Positions 32,701 through 43,398 are shown, counted from the stretch's first letter. The stretch is DNA of 64,000 nt from Craspedostauros australis (GCA_026770025.1 JAMXDE010000021.1:496001-560000), one strand, 5' to 3'. Notes: generated by a model from the letters alone, not told the origin. Made by a program: numbers and translations.

Positions 32701-35700
32701 TAGAAAGATGCACACAGCTGCGGCAAAGGTCACGAGCCTTCCGCTCTGCGCCGCATGTCAATTCGGAAAGCTGCACCGTCGACCTTCACCAGGAATAACC
32801 CAACATGTCATTCGTGACAAACAAGGAGTTTTGCGCACCGACCACTTGTTCCCAGGACAACAAGTATCAGTGGACCACTTCGTCGGTCGAACACCAGGAC
32901 GCCTCTTCTCAGGACGAGGCAAAGGTGATCCAAACGAAATGTACAAAGGTGGCGCCATCTTCGTCGATCACGCCTCCGGATACATTCATGTGGAACCAGT
33001 AGCAGCGCTAACCACGCACGCTACCCTCGAGGCCAAGGAACGGTTCGAACTAATGTGTCGAGATGTGGGAGTCCCCGTGCGATCCTACCTATCGGATAAC
33101 GCAACTACCTTCACCTCACCCGAATACTCCAAGCACCTTGAGATATTCCATCAAGTCCATCGATTCGCAGGCGTCGGCGCACATCATCACAATGGAATCG
33201 CCGAGCGAAGCATTCGAACAATTGTATCAATGGCCCGAACCATGATGATGCATCAAAGCATTCATTGGCCAACAATGTTCGACGCTCAACTGTGGCCAAT
33301 GGCCGTAGTGCATGCCGCGTACATCTACAATCGCGTGCCTAACCCCGCCACAGGCCTCACACCTTACGATGTTCTGTCACGCATTCGTCTCCCCCTCAAG
33401 CAACTTCATAACCTGCACGTATGGGGCAGCCCAGTCTATGTTCTTAACAAAGCACTGGCCGACGGACGAAAGATACCTCGATGGGAACCAAGAGGAGAAA
33501 GATACGTGAACATGGGTCTATCCACGAAGCATGCTTCAACCGTACCTTTGGTCCTATCACCACGGACAGGTTCAATCACACCTCAGTTCCATGTTGTGTT
33601 CGATGACTGGTTCGCAACGATTGCTACCGACTTGAAGCAACTTCCAAGCTATCAATCGGAAGAATGGACTCGCATGTTCGGTGATACCACCTTTCAATAC
33701 CCATTCGACGACGACGATGTGGAATCAATGGAGCAGGACGACATCTTCGCGTCAGACACGCGAGACCACAACCGGTTACAACGCAACGACTACCACACTC
33801 CACCACCGGCAACCGAAACGCGAAACCATCAAACCGTTCGTGAAAGAGCGCCACAGGTATTGGCGAAAGAGTCGCAACCACTGACACAACAGATTCCGGA
33901 TCTCATGAGTGACACTCTTGCCCCTCCAATGCCAGTCTCAGAGGGAGCCAACAGGCCAACATCTTCGACAGAGGGAGCTATTGATGAGCCCCCGGTACCT
34001 GACCCTATTATAGAATCACAGGACCAGCGAACACTTCAACCGCAATTGGACTCACCTCTCAGAGAGTCACCAATCTCAGGACCGGCAACTCCATTACCAC
34101 CTTCAGATCCGACGCCAACTGAAACCGGTTCCACGACACCAACCATGCCTAAGCTTGAACCAACGCCAGTAAGACCTCGAAGCACGAGAACTCGCAAACA
34201 ACCAAAGCGATTCACGTATGCGCGCATGGGAGGCAAAGCCGCATGGTTAGACGACGAAGATACCGATGACTACTACTTCTGTCCCGCAGTGGCTAGCATG
34301 GAAGAAAAGGAACAGGAAGCAACAACCAGGGAACTACACCCTGATTCTGCATCAATCATCACATTCTCACAAGCTGTCGTCGATTGCTTGCACACAATCG
34401 AACCCCTCCAACGTGAAGGCAGCGACTCTCTCTCCATCGACTTACACCAATTCAAGGTGGATGCCAACTACCTACTGCGCAGACTTCGACTCCGATTCAA
34501 CACTTTGAATCCACAACCAACCAACGTCGTCCTTCCAACATTTGCGCCAAAGGCGACTGAAACAAGAGAAGACAACATCAACATGGCCGATTGGTGGCAG
34601 CCGGATCCAGACGACATGGTCGAAGAGGGACCAACGCCATTCCAAGACGTCTACGAGGACTTCTACTCGGACATGGAGAGACACTTCGAAGTCGACCTTC
34701 ACTGCGAGATTCGTTGCGACGACCTCAGGAGACAAGCGACTGACTACGCTGTCGGCCAATTCGTCAACAGACTGAGCACTTTCATTCGAACCGGCATCAT
34801 GAACCCCAGCTTCGATGCCTTTGACTACATGTCATCGGCCAAACCAGAGCCATGGTCGTACCAGGATCCGGAATACTTGATGATGAAAGGCTTTCTTCCT
34901 CCCGAAAGCAGAATCAGCGGTAACACCTTCTTCAAAAGAACTCGCTCCGTGTGGAACGCCGTCTCTGAGAATCATCACTATCGTCTCGCATTCGAACTAC
35001 TCCGTCGCCAAGTCACGACCATCCGTCCAGGGCCATGGCCACAGCCAAGTGAGTTCGAAGTTGAGAAGTTTGTCCAAGGGATGATTGAAACCAACACGGC
35101 ACCTCTGAAGGAGGCTCCAGCAACGCGAGCGTCCGGTCAAAGCGGATCCACACTTGAAGTCGACCCATCATCCATCCTCGACACAGCAACATGCATTCCA
35201 GAGCACACATGGGCGAACATCGAACAACATGCCTACGCTGTCTCCATCATCGAGCCACAACGAGACTCAACAAACTATCCAACATACGTTGATGGACACA
35301 TGATGAGCTACTTCGCAACAGGCGGCGATTTGGATATCGCCGAACGCTCATCCGTGTACAAGGCATCCAGCAATGACCCTGACACCCTTTCCTTCGACGA
35401 AGCGATTCGCGACGACAACAAGGATGAGTGGATGCAAGCAGCCGAAAAGGAAATCAAGGCACTTACGGAAAAGGGAACATGGGAAGAGATTAAAAAGGCC
35501 GAAGTCGTCAACGATCGAATCTTCCCAGGGACCTGGGTCTTCCGTCGCAAGCGCTTGCCGGATGGTACGATCAAGAAGTACAAGGGTCGCTGGTGTTGCC
35601 GTGGAGATCTCATGAATGAAGATGCATCCACCTACGCGCCAGTCGTGGCCTGGTCATCCGTTCGCATCTTCTTGAGCACATCCATCGTAATGGGTTGGAC

Positions 35701-36955
35701 AACTACATCCATCGACTTCACGAATGCCTTCGTGCAGGCCTCCATCCACAAGCCTGTGCATCTTCACCTTCCTCGCGGCTTCAAGTCAAGCAAGGGGCCC
35801 AACACCTGTCTCCGACTTCGCAAAAGTCTCTACGGATTGACGATCGCCCCGCGCCTGTGGTACGAGCACCTCATCCGAGCTCTAATCACAGTCGGCTTCA
35901 CAGCCTGCGACCAAGAGCAATGCTTGTTCATCAAGCGCAACATCATGATTGTTCTCTACGTTGACGATGCAGGAATCGCCTCCAAGACCAAAAAGGATGC
36001 AGACGATTTCATTGCATCAATGCGTGAACTCGGGTTCGAGCTTACCCAGGAAGGCAGCTTCACTAAATTCCTGGGGATTGAGCTCTGCCGTGACCCGAAG
36101 GCGGATACTGTCCATCTTCGACAACCAGGGTTGATCAAAAAGGTCCTTGAGACAACGAAGATGTCGAACTGCAATCCATGCCCGGTACCTACTACCCAAC
36201 TCGCACTCGGACAGTGCAAGGATGAACCAGCCATGAACGAGAAATGGAACTACCGCTCTGTCGTCGGCATGTTGCTCTACCTCACAACGAACACTCGTCC
36301 CGATCTCGCCTTCGCAGTCTCCCAAGTCGCTCGCTTCGGACACGATCCCCGCCGATCACATGCCAAAGCGGTCAAGCGCATCATGCGCTATCTCAAGCAC
36401 ACTGAAACCATGGGCACCATCGTTCGCCCTACAGGGCAACTCGATCTCAAGTGCTACGTGGACGCTGACTTCGCAGGCCTCTACCAACGTGAGGACAGCA
36501 AAGATCCAGTGTCGGTGAAATCACGCACGGGATATCTCATCACATTGGGTGGATGCCCTCTCATTTGGAAGTCGAAACTCCAAACTGAGATCGCGTTATC
36601 CACGATGGAGTCCGAGTACGCCGCTCTCTCCCTGGCAATGCGAACATTGATTCCCATCCAACAACTCATTCGCCAAGTGATTAACAACGCCGGCACCGAC
36701 ATGCCGCTGCACACCAACCTCCAGTGCACTGTCTTCGAGGACAACCAAGCCTGCATTTCCCTCGCCACCAATCATCAGCCGACCGCGCGCACCAAACACT
36801 TCTTAACCAAGTGGCACTTCTTTTGGTACTGGGTCAAGGCAGGCTTCATTTGCATCCAGCACATCGCCACGCCGGAGCAACTCGCCGACATCTTCACCAA
36901 AGGATTGTCCATCGTAGTCTTCGAATACCTACGATTCAAGATCATGGGCTGGTAA
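29711..36955 (+). CDS. copia gag-pol polyprotein, intact, 2414 aa
   Basis: One frame encodes the whole polyprotein. Residues 1-60 are Ala/Glu-rich and coiled-coil-like, and gag continues to about 500. A Cys/His segment (CAKCRRWRLSHNTESH, about 506-521) stands where a zinc knuckle is expected. Residues 572-599 and 603-622 are strongly hydrophobic, which is odd for a copia protein. Protease: Asp812 in WDSGAS. Integrase: HHCC module from His971 to about 1015, catalytic Asp1055, Asp1129 and Glu1165 with the classical 35-residue last spacing. A long acidic/Pro-rich linker follows. Reverse transcriptase has YVDD at 2083-2086. RNase H motifs YVDADFAG, TMESEYAAL and EDNQACISL are present, and the end is ADIFTKGL. 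There is no stop or frameshift. Gag and pol are fused, so the gag/pol ratio must be set some other way, for example by splicing or protein turnover. Confidence 0.95.
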   Translation: MAEETTPATLEELQAQLEAITVENARLTQATLAAEAAAEAANAAVATVQAAATATATPSRSGLGRSRSVGATRTRTDQSFLDDSLFDMETPKPKKSRKSGEDSDDDDDDLSGKPTVPIMGGLLKQGRNWVPWTAGAPNAQWTGLQDESHTRWTNSQQQRILHNGADSTNQSKREQGLADKFKKGGNIQQFIRLVRNHMAKTGLLTMAYIADSNAESEMTRVLDSPAAFTLEDATKHFNEYHLKWDHYDVQNNWTAAAFFRDSLDPSLEDQLMNRIEPKFHDNFITLFVEFMNSNSANSLDEQDALAAKIREVNCRRFPNENVGLMAVHLRALCKRLDDAGRFDLRLLRTILDAFLQAGGQIRSGEQYRRPLYVMKDDLEEILMRLPVFTYEHARPQLAAKDLTWMAICNKAESSYENEVRGNRWHAIRRTKDSNVPRYSYANNVVQNPSANVLEQHKGFSKNDGKRNNFKKPKERDAKRNAGQGWSSKAPKPGEPQRKLVNDKTFMWCAKCRRWRLSHNTESHQDNFKFKAKAKGKNVPKQDNLSIDMAAWTCFTATSSQDEDTWWSLIWNLFTSFNYFGSIVGMVLLFASLQVITIGVEYGWYIAAANAWMLIAVTLLLLHTNVPRRPDLINSTDLAYTKARVKERFKQVHKRPTHCNGAVKRSLYDLVMESLDPDGPKPVNVSKVNSPRTKRVWRPQARTKTRNHRSKRRYWNQSKTSTYGKNQPFTTAKLPRQEGRTSSISRNLWSLYPTRGIDLMYDRNQKQQCDNDMPALLTLQGLASYFTNRNAFASPAKAESYLSPDAPFELVWDSGASISVTNDLNDFCSTPSPPPRPTFLNGFLKKIQVNALGTVEWYVLDVTGSPRKLRLPAFHVPESKVKLISTSSLLEEYQGETIVFDKSSCKLSGILGSDDRNAIVANYKKSTRLPTSVGYSAGNIHDVPAALTSIVSTVSDHNVNLTQPQKELLRWHYRLGHLSFSRVKFLLRSGALTGSESSRKMHTAAAKVTSLPLCAACQFGKLHRRPSPGITQHVIRDKQGVLRTDHLFPGQQVSVDHFVGRTPGRLFSGRGKGDPNEMYKGGAIFVDHASGYIHVEPVAALTTHATLEAKERFELMCRDVGVPVRSYLSDNATTFTSPEYSKHLEIFHQVHRFAGVGAHHHNGIAERSIRTIVSMARTMMMHQSIHWPTMFDAQLWPMAVVHAAYIYNRVPNPATGLTPYDVLSRIRLPLKQLHNLHVWGSPVYVLNKALADGRKIPRWEPRGERYVNMGLSTKHASTVPLVLSPRTGSITPQFHVVFDDWFATIATDLKQLPSYQSEEWTRMFGDTTFQYPFDDDDVESMEQDDIFASDTRDHNRLQRNDYHTPPPATETRNHQTVRERAPQVLAKESQPLTQQIPDLMSDTLAPPMPVSEGANRPTSSTEGAIDEPPVPDPIIESQDQRTLQPQLDSPLRESPISGPATPLPPSDPTPTETGSTTPTMPKLEPTPVRPRSTRTRKQPKRFTYARMGGKAAWLDDEDTDDYYFCPAVASMEEKEQEATTRELHPDSASIITFSQAVVDCLHTIEPLQREGSDSLSIDLHQFKVDANYLLRRLRLRFNTLNPQPTNVVLPTFAPKATETREDNINMADWWQPDPDDMVEEGPTPFQDVYEDFYSDMERHFEVDLHCEIRCDDLRRQATDYAVGQFVNRLSTFIRTGIMNPSFDAFDYMSSAKPEPWSYQDPEYLMMKGFLPPESRISGNTFFKRTRSVWNAVSENHHYRLAFELLRRQVTTIRPGPWPQPSEFEVEKFVQGMIETNTAPLKEAPATRASGQSGSTLEVDPSSILDTATCIPEHTWANIEQHAYAVSIIEPQRDSTNYPTYVDGHMMSYFATGGDLDIAERSSVYKASSNDPDTLSFDEAIRDDNKDEWMQAAEKEIKALTEKGTWEEIKKAEVVNDRIFPGTWVFRRKRLPDGTIKKYKGRWCCRGDLMNEDASTYAPVVAWSSVRIFLSTSIVMGWTTTSIDFTNAFVQASIHKPVHLHLPRGFKSSKGPNTCLRLRKSLYGLTIAPRLWYEHLIRALITVGFTACDQEQCLFIKRNIMIVLYVDDAGIASKTKKDADDFIASMRELGFELTQEGSFTKFLGIELCRDPKADTVHLRQPGLIKKVLETTKMSNCNPCPVPTTQLALGQCKDEPAMNEKWNYRSVVGMLLYLTTNTRPDLAFAVSQVARFGHDPRRSHAKAVKRIMRYLKHTETMGTIVRPTGQLDLKCYVDADFAGLYQREDSKDPVSVKSRTGYLITLGGCPLIWKSKLQTEIALSTMESEYAALSLAMRTLIPIQQLIRQVINNAGTDMPLHTNLQCTVFEDNQACISLATNHQPTARTKHFLTKWHFFWYWVKAGFICIQHIATPEQLADIFTKGLSIVVFEYLRFKIMGW

Positions 36956-37039
36956 CAACCAGCTAATAACAAACAACAATGAAGGATGAAGTTTTCATCG
37001 ATACCACAACTCCAATCACGACCCAACACTGAGAGGGAG

Positions 37040-37727
37040 AGTTGAGATTCAATGAGGGACAGACTATTACCGGATACGGTATCAACCAGATGGGAGAAAT
37101 TCTTGTTTTGGCGCGAAATCTTCCGACTTGATCGACCACCAAATCTTTTTCTCCTCCTTTCTCTCCTCCATTCACGAATCCATCATGACTCAAACATGAC
37201 CGACCTGACTCACAATTCACCTTGGGAACTATATGCTCCTCAGATCCTTTTACTACAACATACCTCGATTCCCTCCATGCTGATGACTACTGCACCACTG
37301 CCGTAGTCTTAACGCGTGTATCCAACCTGCTTCAACTCAAGCAATGGAATCCGAGAGCCAGCTCCAACCACAGCCACTGCTTCATGGTCGTCACTGCCAT
37401 GTGCCATGATCTACACTGCAGTGTATCTACGTGTGTGGAGAGCGAGGCGCTGTAATGACTGTATACCCTGTAGCACTGAACCAAGTACATCAGTGCAGGG
37501 TCTTGCCAAGTTGTGTGACATCGTTTCTTCACCCTATTAACACCACAAGCTAACTCATAATAACACAGACAAGGATTAGCTACAAAGCACTCTACTTCTC
37601 ATCGTTACAAGTTATAACTCTTCAATCAGTACACCTCTCTTGAACTGCATCACACGGCTATCCCGAAGCTGGCAGATCCAAGAGACATCCTCCACCGATT
37701 CGCGCCAACTACGCGCGAATCCTAACT
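37040..37727 (+). repeat. 3' LTR of the complete copia element
   Basis: Same length as the 5' LTR with three substitutions. It follows the purine tract at 37031-37039 directly and is followed by the target duplication TGGCA. Confidence 0.95.
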
Positions 37728-37790
37728 TGGCATGTCAAACGAAACTTTCGTTTGACATGCCATGTAATTTGAAGAGTCCCGCCAAATACG
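37728..37790. repeat. Right part of the palindromic target element
   Basis: Contains the hairpin 37733-37774 with centre at 37745, plus the right arm ending TGTAATTTGAAG. See 28494-28589 for the other half. Confidence 0.75.
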
Positions 37791-39262
37791 AACTCCACGC
37801 GGAAGTAAACTGAAGTGACAATTTTTTATCCAATCAGAAGCGTACAGTTTTTTCTGTTCGCATCTTCATTGTTCTTGAATTGCCTTGTTTCTTTCCTAGA
37901 CTAACGTTGATGTGAACGGTTCGAGTCAGCCATGTTGCAGCATGCACGAAGCTGATCCTTGCCTCTGCGCAGGCCTTGTCCTCAGGCAACCAATTCCACA
38001 CATGTCGAGACATGTTTTGGAGAAGTCGTAGTTGTTGTTTACCACATAGATTATAGTCTTTAACTATGCCCCTTAGGCGCTTTGTGTCGCCTCGTTTTTC
38101 TGCATGAGTCATCCGGCAGGAACGGATGATGTTGGGGAGGCCGCTGTCCTTGTGGTGTATTCGATTGTGTGCATTAGATAGCGTGCATTGGATAGTGTAG
38201 GTGTAGTTAGAGCATGCATGTTACGCTAAGCATCACTGGACGTCAACGGCAGGAGACGGGGCGGCGCCCACGCAGTCAGCTTCGGGGCTCCAGCTCGCAG
38301 GCTGGGAGATGCGGCGACACATCCACGCTTTTTGCGCCGGGGGAACGGTAGCTGCGATGTGGGACATAGCATGTAGCAGAGTGAGCAGCCATTCTGCCTG
38401 TCGTGGTTCCGACGTTGGGACCTGCTGGGCGAGCTGGCAAAGGTGGGTGGGGATGGGCCATGGTGGCAGCTCTTGGAGTGTTTGGACGTAAAATCCCATG
38501 CGCTGGGACATCACATCGCGCTCTCCTTCCTCGTGAAGCGCGTGGTTCCGACTAGACCGCTGTTGCAGCATCATGTGCCATAGCTCGTGGATCACCTCTG
38601 CCTGCAAGTGGATGGGCTGGCAGCGGTCTGGGGATGGAGGAGGGTTGGGGGCTGTGCTTTGGAGAAATCTAGAGTGGGAATACATGCAAGGCAAGTGCTA
38701 CATATGACCTGTATGACAGAAACACGGAAACGGACCAGTAGGCAGTGATACCAACAAGCACGAACATACATGTGAAAGCGTTGAGCATTCATTTTTGTTT
38801 GCTGTGAATGGAAACAACAAGTGGAGAGGAAGGAACTTCCTATTGTCATAGTCTTCCACCGAGGAAGGCTACTCAACAGCATAGATAAGGCTAGACAGTC
38901 TAGATGACGTCATCGTATGATTAATTTGATTTATTTCAGTCCCTCCAAGATCCAACACGAATGCGAACATTTGGGGAGAGATCCCCACTGGTTGTCACCA
39001 CGACAGGTTCCAGGGGTGGCTTCATTTTACATGCGATATCTCCCTATTGGTAACCATTGGCATATCGCCGACGGCACAAGCAACCATTCGATGAGTTGAT
39101 GGCCGTTGACCAACATCTTTGCATCATTAGAAAGAGGAGAGTGAGAGCTATCTGTTGATGTCTTCATTGTTGGCAAACGGTTTCCGCTTGCTGTTCATCT
39201 TGATGCCTCTTTTTACCCTTTATCGGCCTTTTTCATACGGACGACGTACGGACGTGATTTCG
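37791..39262 (-). other. Spacer with weak minus-strand ORFs
   Basis: Minus-strand ORFs at 37834-38112 (92 codons) and 38233-38694 (153 codons; contains EVIHELWHMM and an amphipathic tail) could be exons. No family was recognised and no clear splice pattern was found. The 38233-38694 ORF has fairly GC-rich third positions and is the better candidate. I would not call it a gene without transcript data. Confidence 0.3.
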
Positions 39263-41078
39263 GAATTTTTTGAGCAAATTCACTAACCAGGTCGTTTTGG
39301 ATGCCAAAGTTCACTAACCAGGTCGTTTTGGTGCCTGGCACGATGATTGGATCAATGAAATGGCCGGCGTATCACTGCGACAGACTCGAAAATAATAATT
39401 TAGCCACAAAGTCGACACATCAACCATTTCCCTGTTGGACAGCGTAGAGTACTCTAGTTCATGATGTTGTTGATGAATCCTGTTGAGCAGAGGGTCGGAC
39501 CTGCTATATTGCATACTGACATCAGCCATTGGCATGTACTTACCTTGGAATGGTCTACATCCAACTACAGGGAGATTCAGATCACATGTAGTCAGTTCCT
39601 GTGATATCGTTCGGTCACTGTGTGCACTGTGTTGGTCATATGTGCAAACAAAAGGTCAAGCAGAATTGATTATAGCAATCCCATCACTCCAAGCACACTC
39701 CAAAGGGTACGGCCACGAAGTTTGAGGTCTCTAATCCGTCTGGAAGGTACTCATATCTGAAAATCTGGATATGATATGGTGCTGTGTGTGACGGTAGTGT
39801 GAGCTACGCATCTGGCTGTACAGTAACTCGACCATTTGTCCATATAAAATGTCAGTCGCGATCCAATCCAACACTACCACCACTCCAAGCACACTCCAAA
39901 GAGTACGGATAAGGAGTTTGAAGTCTAGAATCAGGGTGGAAAGGATCGAAATCTACGAATGGGGATCTCGCATGGAAATGGCTGGCGTCGTTAAATGGGG
40001 CTCACCTGCACGCATGCCAATACCCCTTTCTGACGGATCTAACACTTCAAACTCCATAGCCGTACTCTTTGGAGTGTGCTTGGAGTGGTGGTAGTGTTGG
40101 ATTGGATCGCGACTGACATTTTATATGGACAACTGGTCGAGTTACTGTACAGTTTGATGCGTACCGTACTGTACTGCCCCCACAGCATCACATGACATCC
40201 TGGTCTGTAGATTTCGATCCTTTCCACATGAATTTATCACTTCGACCTCTATATCCGTAACCTTTGGAGGGAGTTCGGAGTCATTGAAGTGTTGGATTGG
40301 AATATGATTGACTTTTTGTATGCACACATGCTCAGCATTCTGTACAGCGCGATGCGTACCGTTCAGTACTGCTTGGTATCAGCATCCGTAGAATTTGATC
40401 CCTTCTAAACGGATCTAGGACTTCAAACTCGGTGACCGTACTCTTTGGGGTGCGCTTGGAGTAGTTCAGCTGGTTGGATCTCTGAAAACGGCCTGTGCAA
40501 TGCATCGATATGCATAATACTGCACAAAACGATGCGTACCGTGCAGTCTCGTCCAATACAGTACTGAGGGATATCAACATCCGTAGAATTCGATCCCTTC
40601 CAGACGGATCTAACACTGCAGGCTCCATGGCCGTACTCTTGGGAGTGTGCTTGGAGTGGTGCAGTTGGTATCATCAAATATGCTTGACCTTTTGTATGCA
40701 CAGTACGCACAGTGACCGAACGGTATCGCAGGAATGGACTACATGTAATTGAAACTCCTCGCAGTTGGGAATGGATCATCCCAAGGTAGGTACATGCCAA
40801 TGGCTTATGTCAGTATGCAATATAGTTGGTTTAACCCTCTACTCGTATTCCACAGAACAGGATTCATCAACATCATCATCGACTTGTCTCGTCTACTCTA
40901 CTCTACTGGGAAACGGTTGGTGTGTGTGTGTTCGTGGCTAAATTAATATTTTCGTCGTTGTCGCAAGGACACGCCTGTCAACAGTCCGGCCATTGTGATT
41001 GGCCAGGCACCAAAACGACCTGGTTAGTGAACTTTGGCCTCAAAAACGACCTGGTTAGTGAATTTGCTCGAATTTTTT
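39263..41078. mobile_element. Foldback DNA element with 9 bp target duplication (Mutator-like ends)
   Basis: GAATTTTTT is duplicated at 39263-39271 and 41070-41078. Between them, 39272-41069 begins and ends with the inverted sequence GAGCAAATTCACTAACCAGG. The inverted arms extend about 330 bp on each side with mismatches (left 39272-39600, right about 40740-41069). The outer part of each arm holds a direct duplication of CACTAACCAGGTCGTTTTGG. The interior consists of several copies of a module of roughly 180-200 bp around CCAAGCACACTCCAAAG: two in one orientation (near 39690 and 39885) and four inverted (near 40065, 40265, 40445 and 40645). No transposase ORF is present. The 9 bp duplication and long arms fit a non-autonomous Mutator-like element. 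Confidence 0.85.
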
Positions 41079-41084
41079 CGTTGG

Positions 41085-42456
41085 AGTTGGATTTTCGTGT
41101 GCTGTTGTGACACGATCCGGAAGGGATGGCCTAGTTGACTGCCAGATTCGAGGAATCTGATGATGAAGTCAACTTGGGGCGACCGTCTGGGGATTAGTAG
41201 TTAATGACAATGAAGTAGATTAGTGTTGTTGTGCTGATCTTGAGTTGTGCTATTTGTTATTTGAATAGTCTGCATTGTGAGTTTGATAGAACGATATTGA
41301 AAACGAGGGTAACTTACTGTACGCCGAAGGGTGATCAATCCGTGGTAGTGCAGTAGGTTGGTGAGTTTGTGTGTGAGTGTGTGTCTTAGTCTTTAAAAGC
41401 TGATACGAATCCAAATGAGACTTTCAAAAGGATTGTGAGCAGATGATGAGCAGCATCCATTAGAGCTGGATCTGCATCATCTCTATTAGTAGTGGTATAG
41501 TGGAGCGTTGAGTCTCCCACGTGCAATCATCGCGGTGCCGATGTTGCCATTCGAGAGAGGAGACATCAATTTCGTGATGGTCGGAGAGAGAGTTTGTTGT
41601 TCACTCTCTTCCGATCGATTTGGGGGACTTTGTTCATCCAACGGTTTGGTCCGTTTGTCCATCCAGGACAGGTCATGTCACGCCCATAAGTGGCGTGGGA
41701 TGGCATGATCGCCCAAACCCAAATTCAGCGGACATGCGACATCGTCATAAGTAGAGCACGATTCGTGGGGAGAGACCCCGTGGGACCCCATCCCACCGAC
41801 ATCGAGTCACGCTTCAATCCCGCTCAAACATTCTGAGCAGTCGGGCATTTGACTAACTAGACTAAATCTTAACACGACTAATGGGAATACTAGTTTGAGC
41901 TAATAGAGTTGATCAGTTTGAGATGCAGGATGAAGAAACGATAGTCAGTTTGAGTAGTGCGGCTCTGCACTGACCTTCAGAGGTTCAGTGCCAAGGGCGG
42001 ATGGGTCCTCTCTTTCTCTCTTTCTCCAGTATCTCATCGTAGTCGTTCTACGTTCGAGTACAAAGCCTTGACACCTTGATTTAGGTTGAGATCGAGAACA
42101 CAGGTTGTCAGGCCAAGGGAATTGATGTAGGATTCCCTGCATGTGTTGAAGCAGGGAAGATATCTTGGCTGTTGTCGTGCAGGGTTGTCAGGTTGTATAG
42201 CTGACACCGGAATTCAGGTTGGCTGCATCGCAATAGTTCAGGAGAGCATATAGTTCCCAGGGTGCCTTGATCCCATTGACTCGGATAGTATTTGAGTCAG
42301 TGGTGATTCATGAGTGAGAGTGGGAGAAGGAGGGAAAGGAGTGATTGTTCCGTATTTGTTGGTGGGAGGTTTCGCGCCAGAATTTTGCGCCAAAATAATT
42401 TCATGGTGCGACAAGGAACACACTGAGTAAAAAGTAGTCCGTTCTTTAGATGAACT
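41085..42456 (-). repeat. Left LTR of the pol-less element, split by a nested insertion
   Basis: The LTR is 41085-41283 plus 41911-42456 (after GAGTT at 41906-41910). It aligns with 46389-47133, but with many substitutions, so the element is much older than the complete copia at 28590. Shared blocks include GTGACACGATCCGGAAGGGA and TTGTTGTGCTGATCTTGAGT. Confidence 0.82.
41284..41905. mobile_element. Nested 622 bp insertion flanked by GAGTT
   Basis: Target duplication GAGTT lies at 41279-41283 and 41906-41910. The insert starts TGATAGAACGATATTG and ends GAGCTAATA. Its first 190 bases recur at 22622-22811. A 5 bp duplication, a TG start and the lack of coding sequence fit a solo LTR, although the right end is TA and not CA. 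Confidence 0.75.
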
Positions 42457-42714
42457 TCAACTGTCATACCACATTGGGAGTGCGAGGATCTTGCGAATGT
42501 GCAACGTGGTCAATCGGCATGAGTATGGGTCTCCCGTGTTGGGAGTGATGTCGCGATGAAGACCGTTGAGGTCTTCCTTGGTGAGGAAGGTGAGGTCGTC
42601 AATGTTCTCCACCGCTGCGTCGATGATAACGTGGCGATGGTTGGAGTCGTCGGAGATACCCACGGCCTTGAGGACGTGGTTCAGGATGGTGATGGGGTCG
42701 GTGGGTTCTGTCAT
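42457..42714 (-). CDS. Small ORF, 85 aa, inside the pol-less LTR element
   Basis: The protein starts MTEPTDPITILNHVLKAVG and has the pattern of a short all-helical domain (VIIDAAVENIDDLTFLTKED). The TGA stop, 42457-42459, abuts the end of the LTR. It lies downstream of the gag-like pseudogene on the same strand. No family can be named. Short helical N-terminal domains of this general look occur in diatom retroelement proteins, but that is only an impression. Confidence 0.5.
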   Translation of the reverse strand: MTEPTDPITILNHVLKAVGISDDSNHRHVIIDAAVENIDDLTFLTKEDLNGLHRDITPNTGDPYSCRLTTLHIRKILALPMWYDS

Positions 42715-43398
42715 CTTGTTCGGTTCGTCACGGAGAAGCGGATACGCTGTGCTCGATGTGTTCGTGTGCGCTGCTTTGGATGGCTCTTGTTGTTGTTCTG
42801 TTCCTGCTTCACATCGTCACGTGATGCAGTTGGTTTGTTGCTGATGGGATCAGCTTGGTGGGTTGGAGTTGTTTCACTCAGTCAGGTCAGGACGTAGTGC
42901 TTGCGACTGTTAATCTGTTATCTCGTTATTGTACACAGCGAAATCACACGGGTCCTTCAAGAGAGATCAAGTCTTTCAGGACGATGGTGATGAGCTGGTG
43001 TAGTGAAGACACTGATTGGGTTGAGTGACTTCTGATTCTATGTTATCTTCATTGAGTTGTATCTTGTGTTGTTGTCTTCAAGGTCAGCTCTCGGTCATTG
43101 CACCTCTGCAATCGTATCCTGATGTGGAGATGACCCATGATGTGGTGATGTTGTCTTCTGTGTCGATGTCACTCATCACCGTTCCATGGCTCTGTCGATT
43201 CCACATTCCATTGATGATGCTTGAGATCGTCGAGTGTGTTGTCATTTCAGGTTTAGTTGGGAAGTAGATAAATTCGAATTGGACATCACATGTTTGCCGG
43301 GTGGTGGCCAGACCAATCTCTGATGCTCCCTAGTGTGTCCCTTATGTTGAAAATCATGTGCCTGAGGAAAGCATCGTTTCAGACCATACCAGGACGGA

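Larger units (their letters stand above)
28590..37727 (+). mobile_element. Complete Ty1/copia retrotransposon with 5 bp target duplication
   Basis: It has two 688 bp LTRs, a primer-site-like TGGTAGCTGCGAG at 29277-29289, an intact gag-pol frame and the purine tract GAGAGGGAGA before the 3' LTR. TGGCA is duplicated at 28585-28589 and 37728-37732. The LTRs differ at only three sites out of 688, all transitions. All parts needed for retrotransposition are present, so the copy is young and may be autonomous. Confidence 0.96.

Noticed and set aside
37910-37935. GGTTCGAGTC, resembling a tRNA T-arm
   Set aside because: No matching acceptor, D or anticodon stems could be drawn around it.
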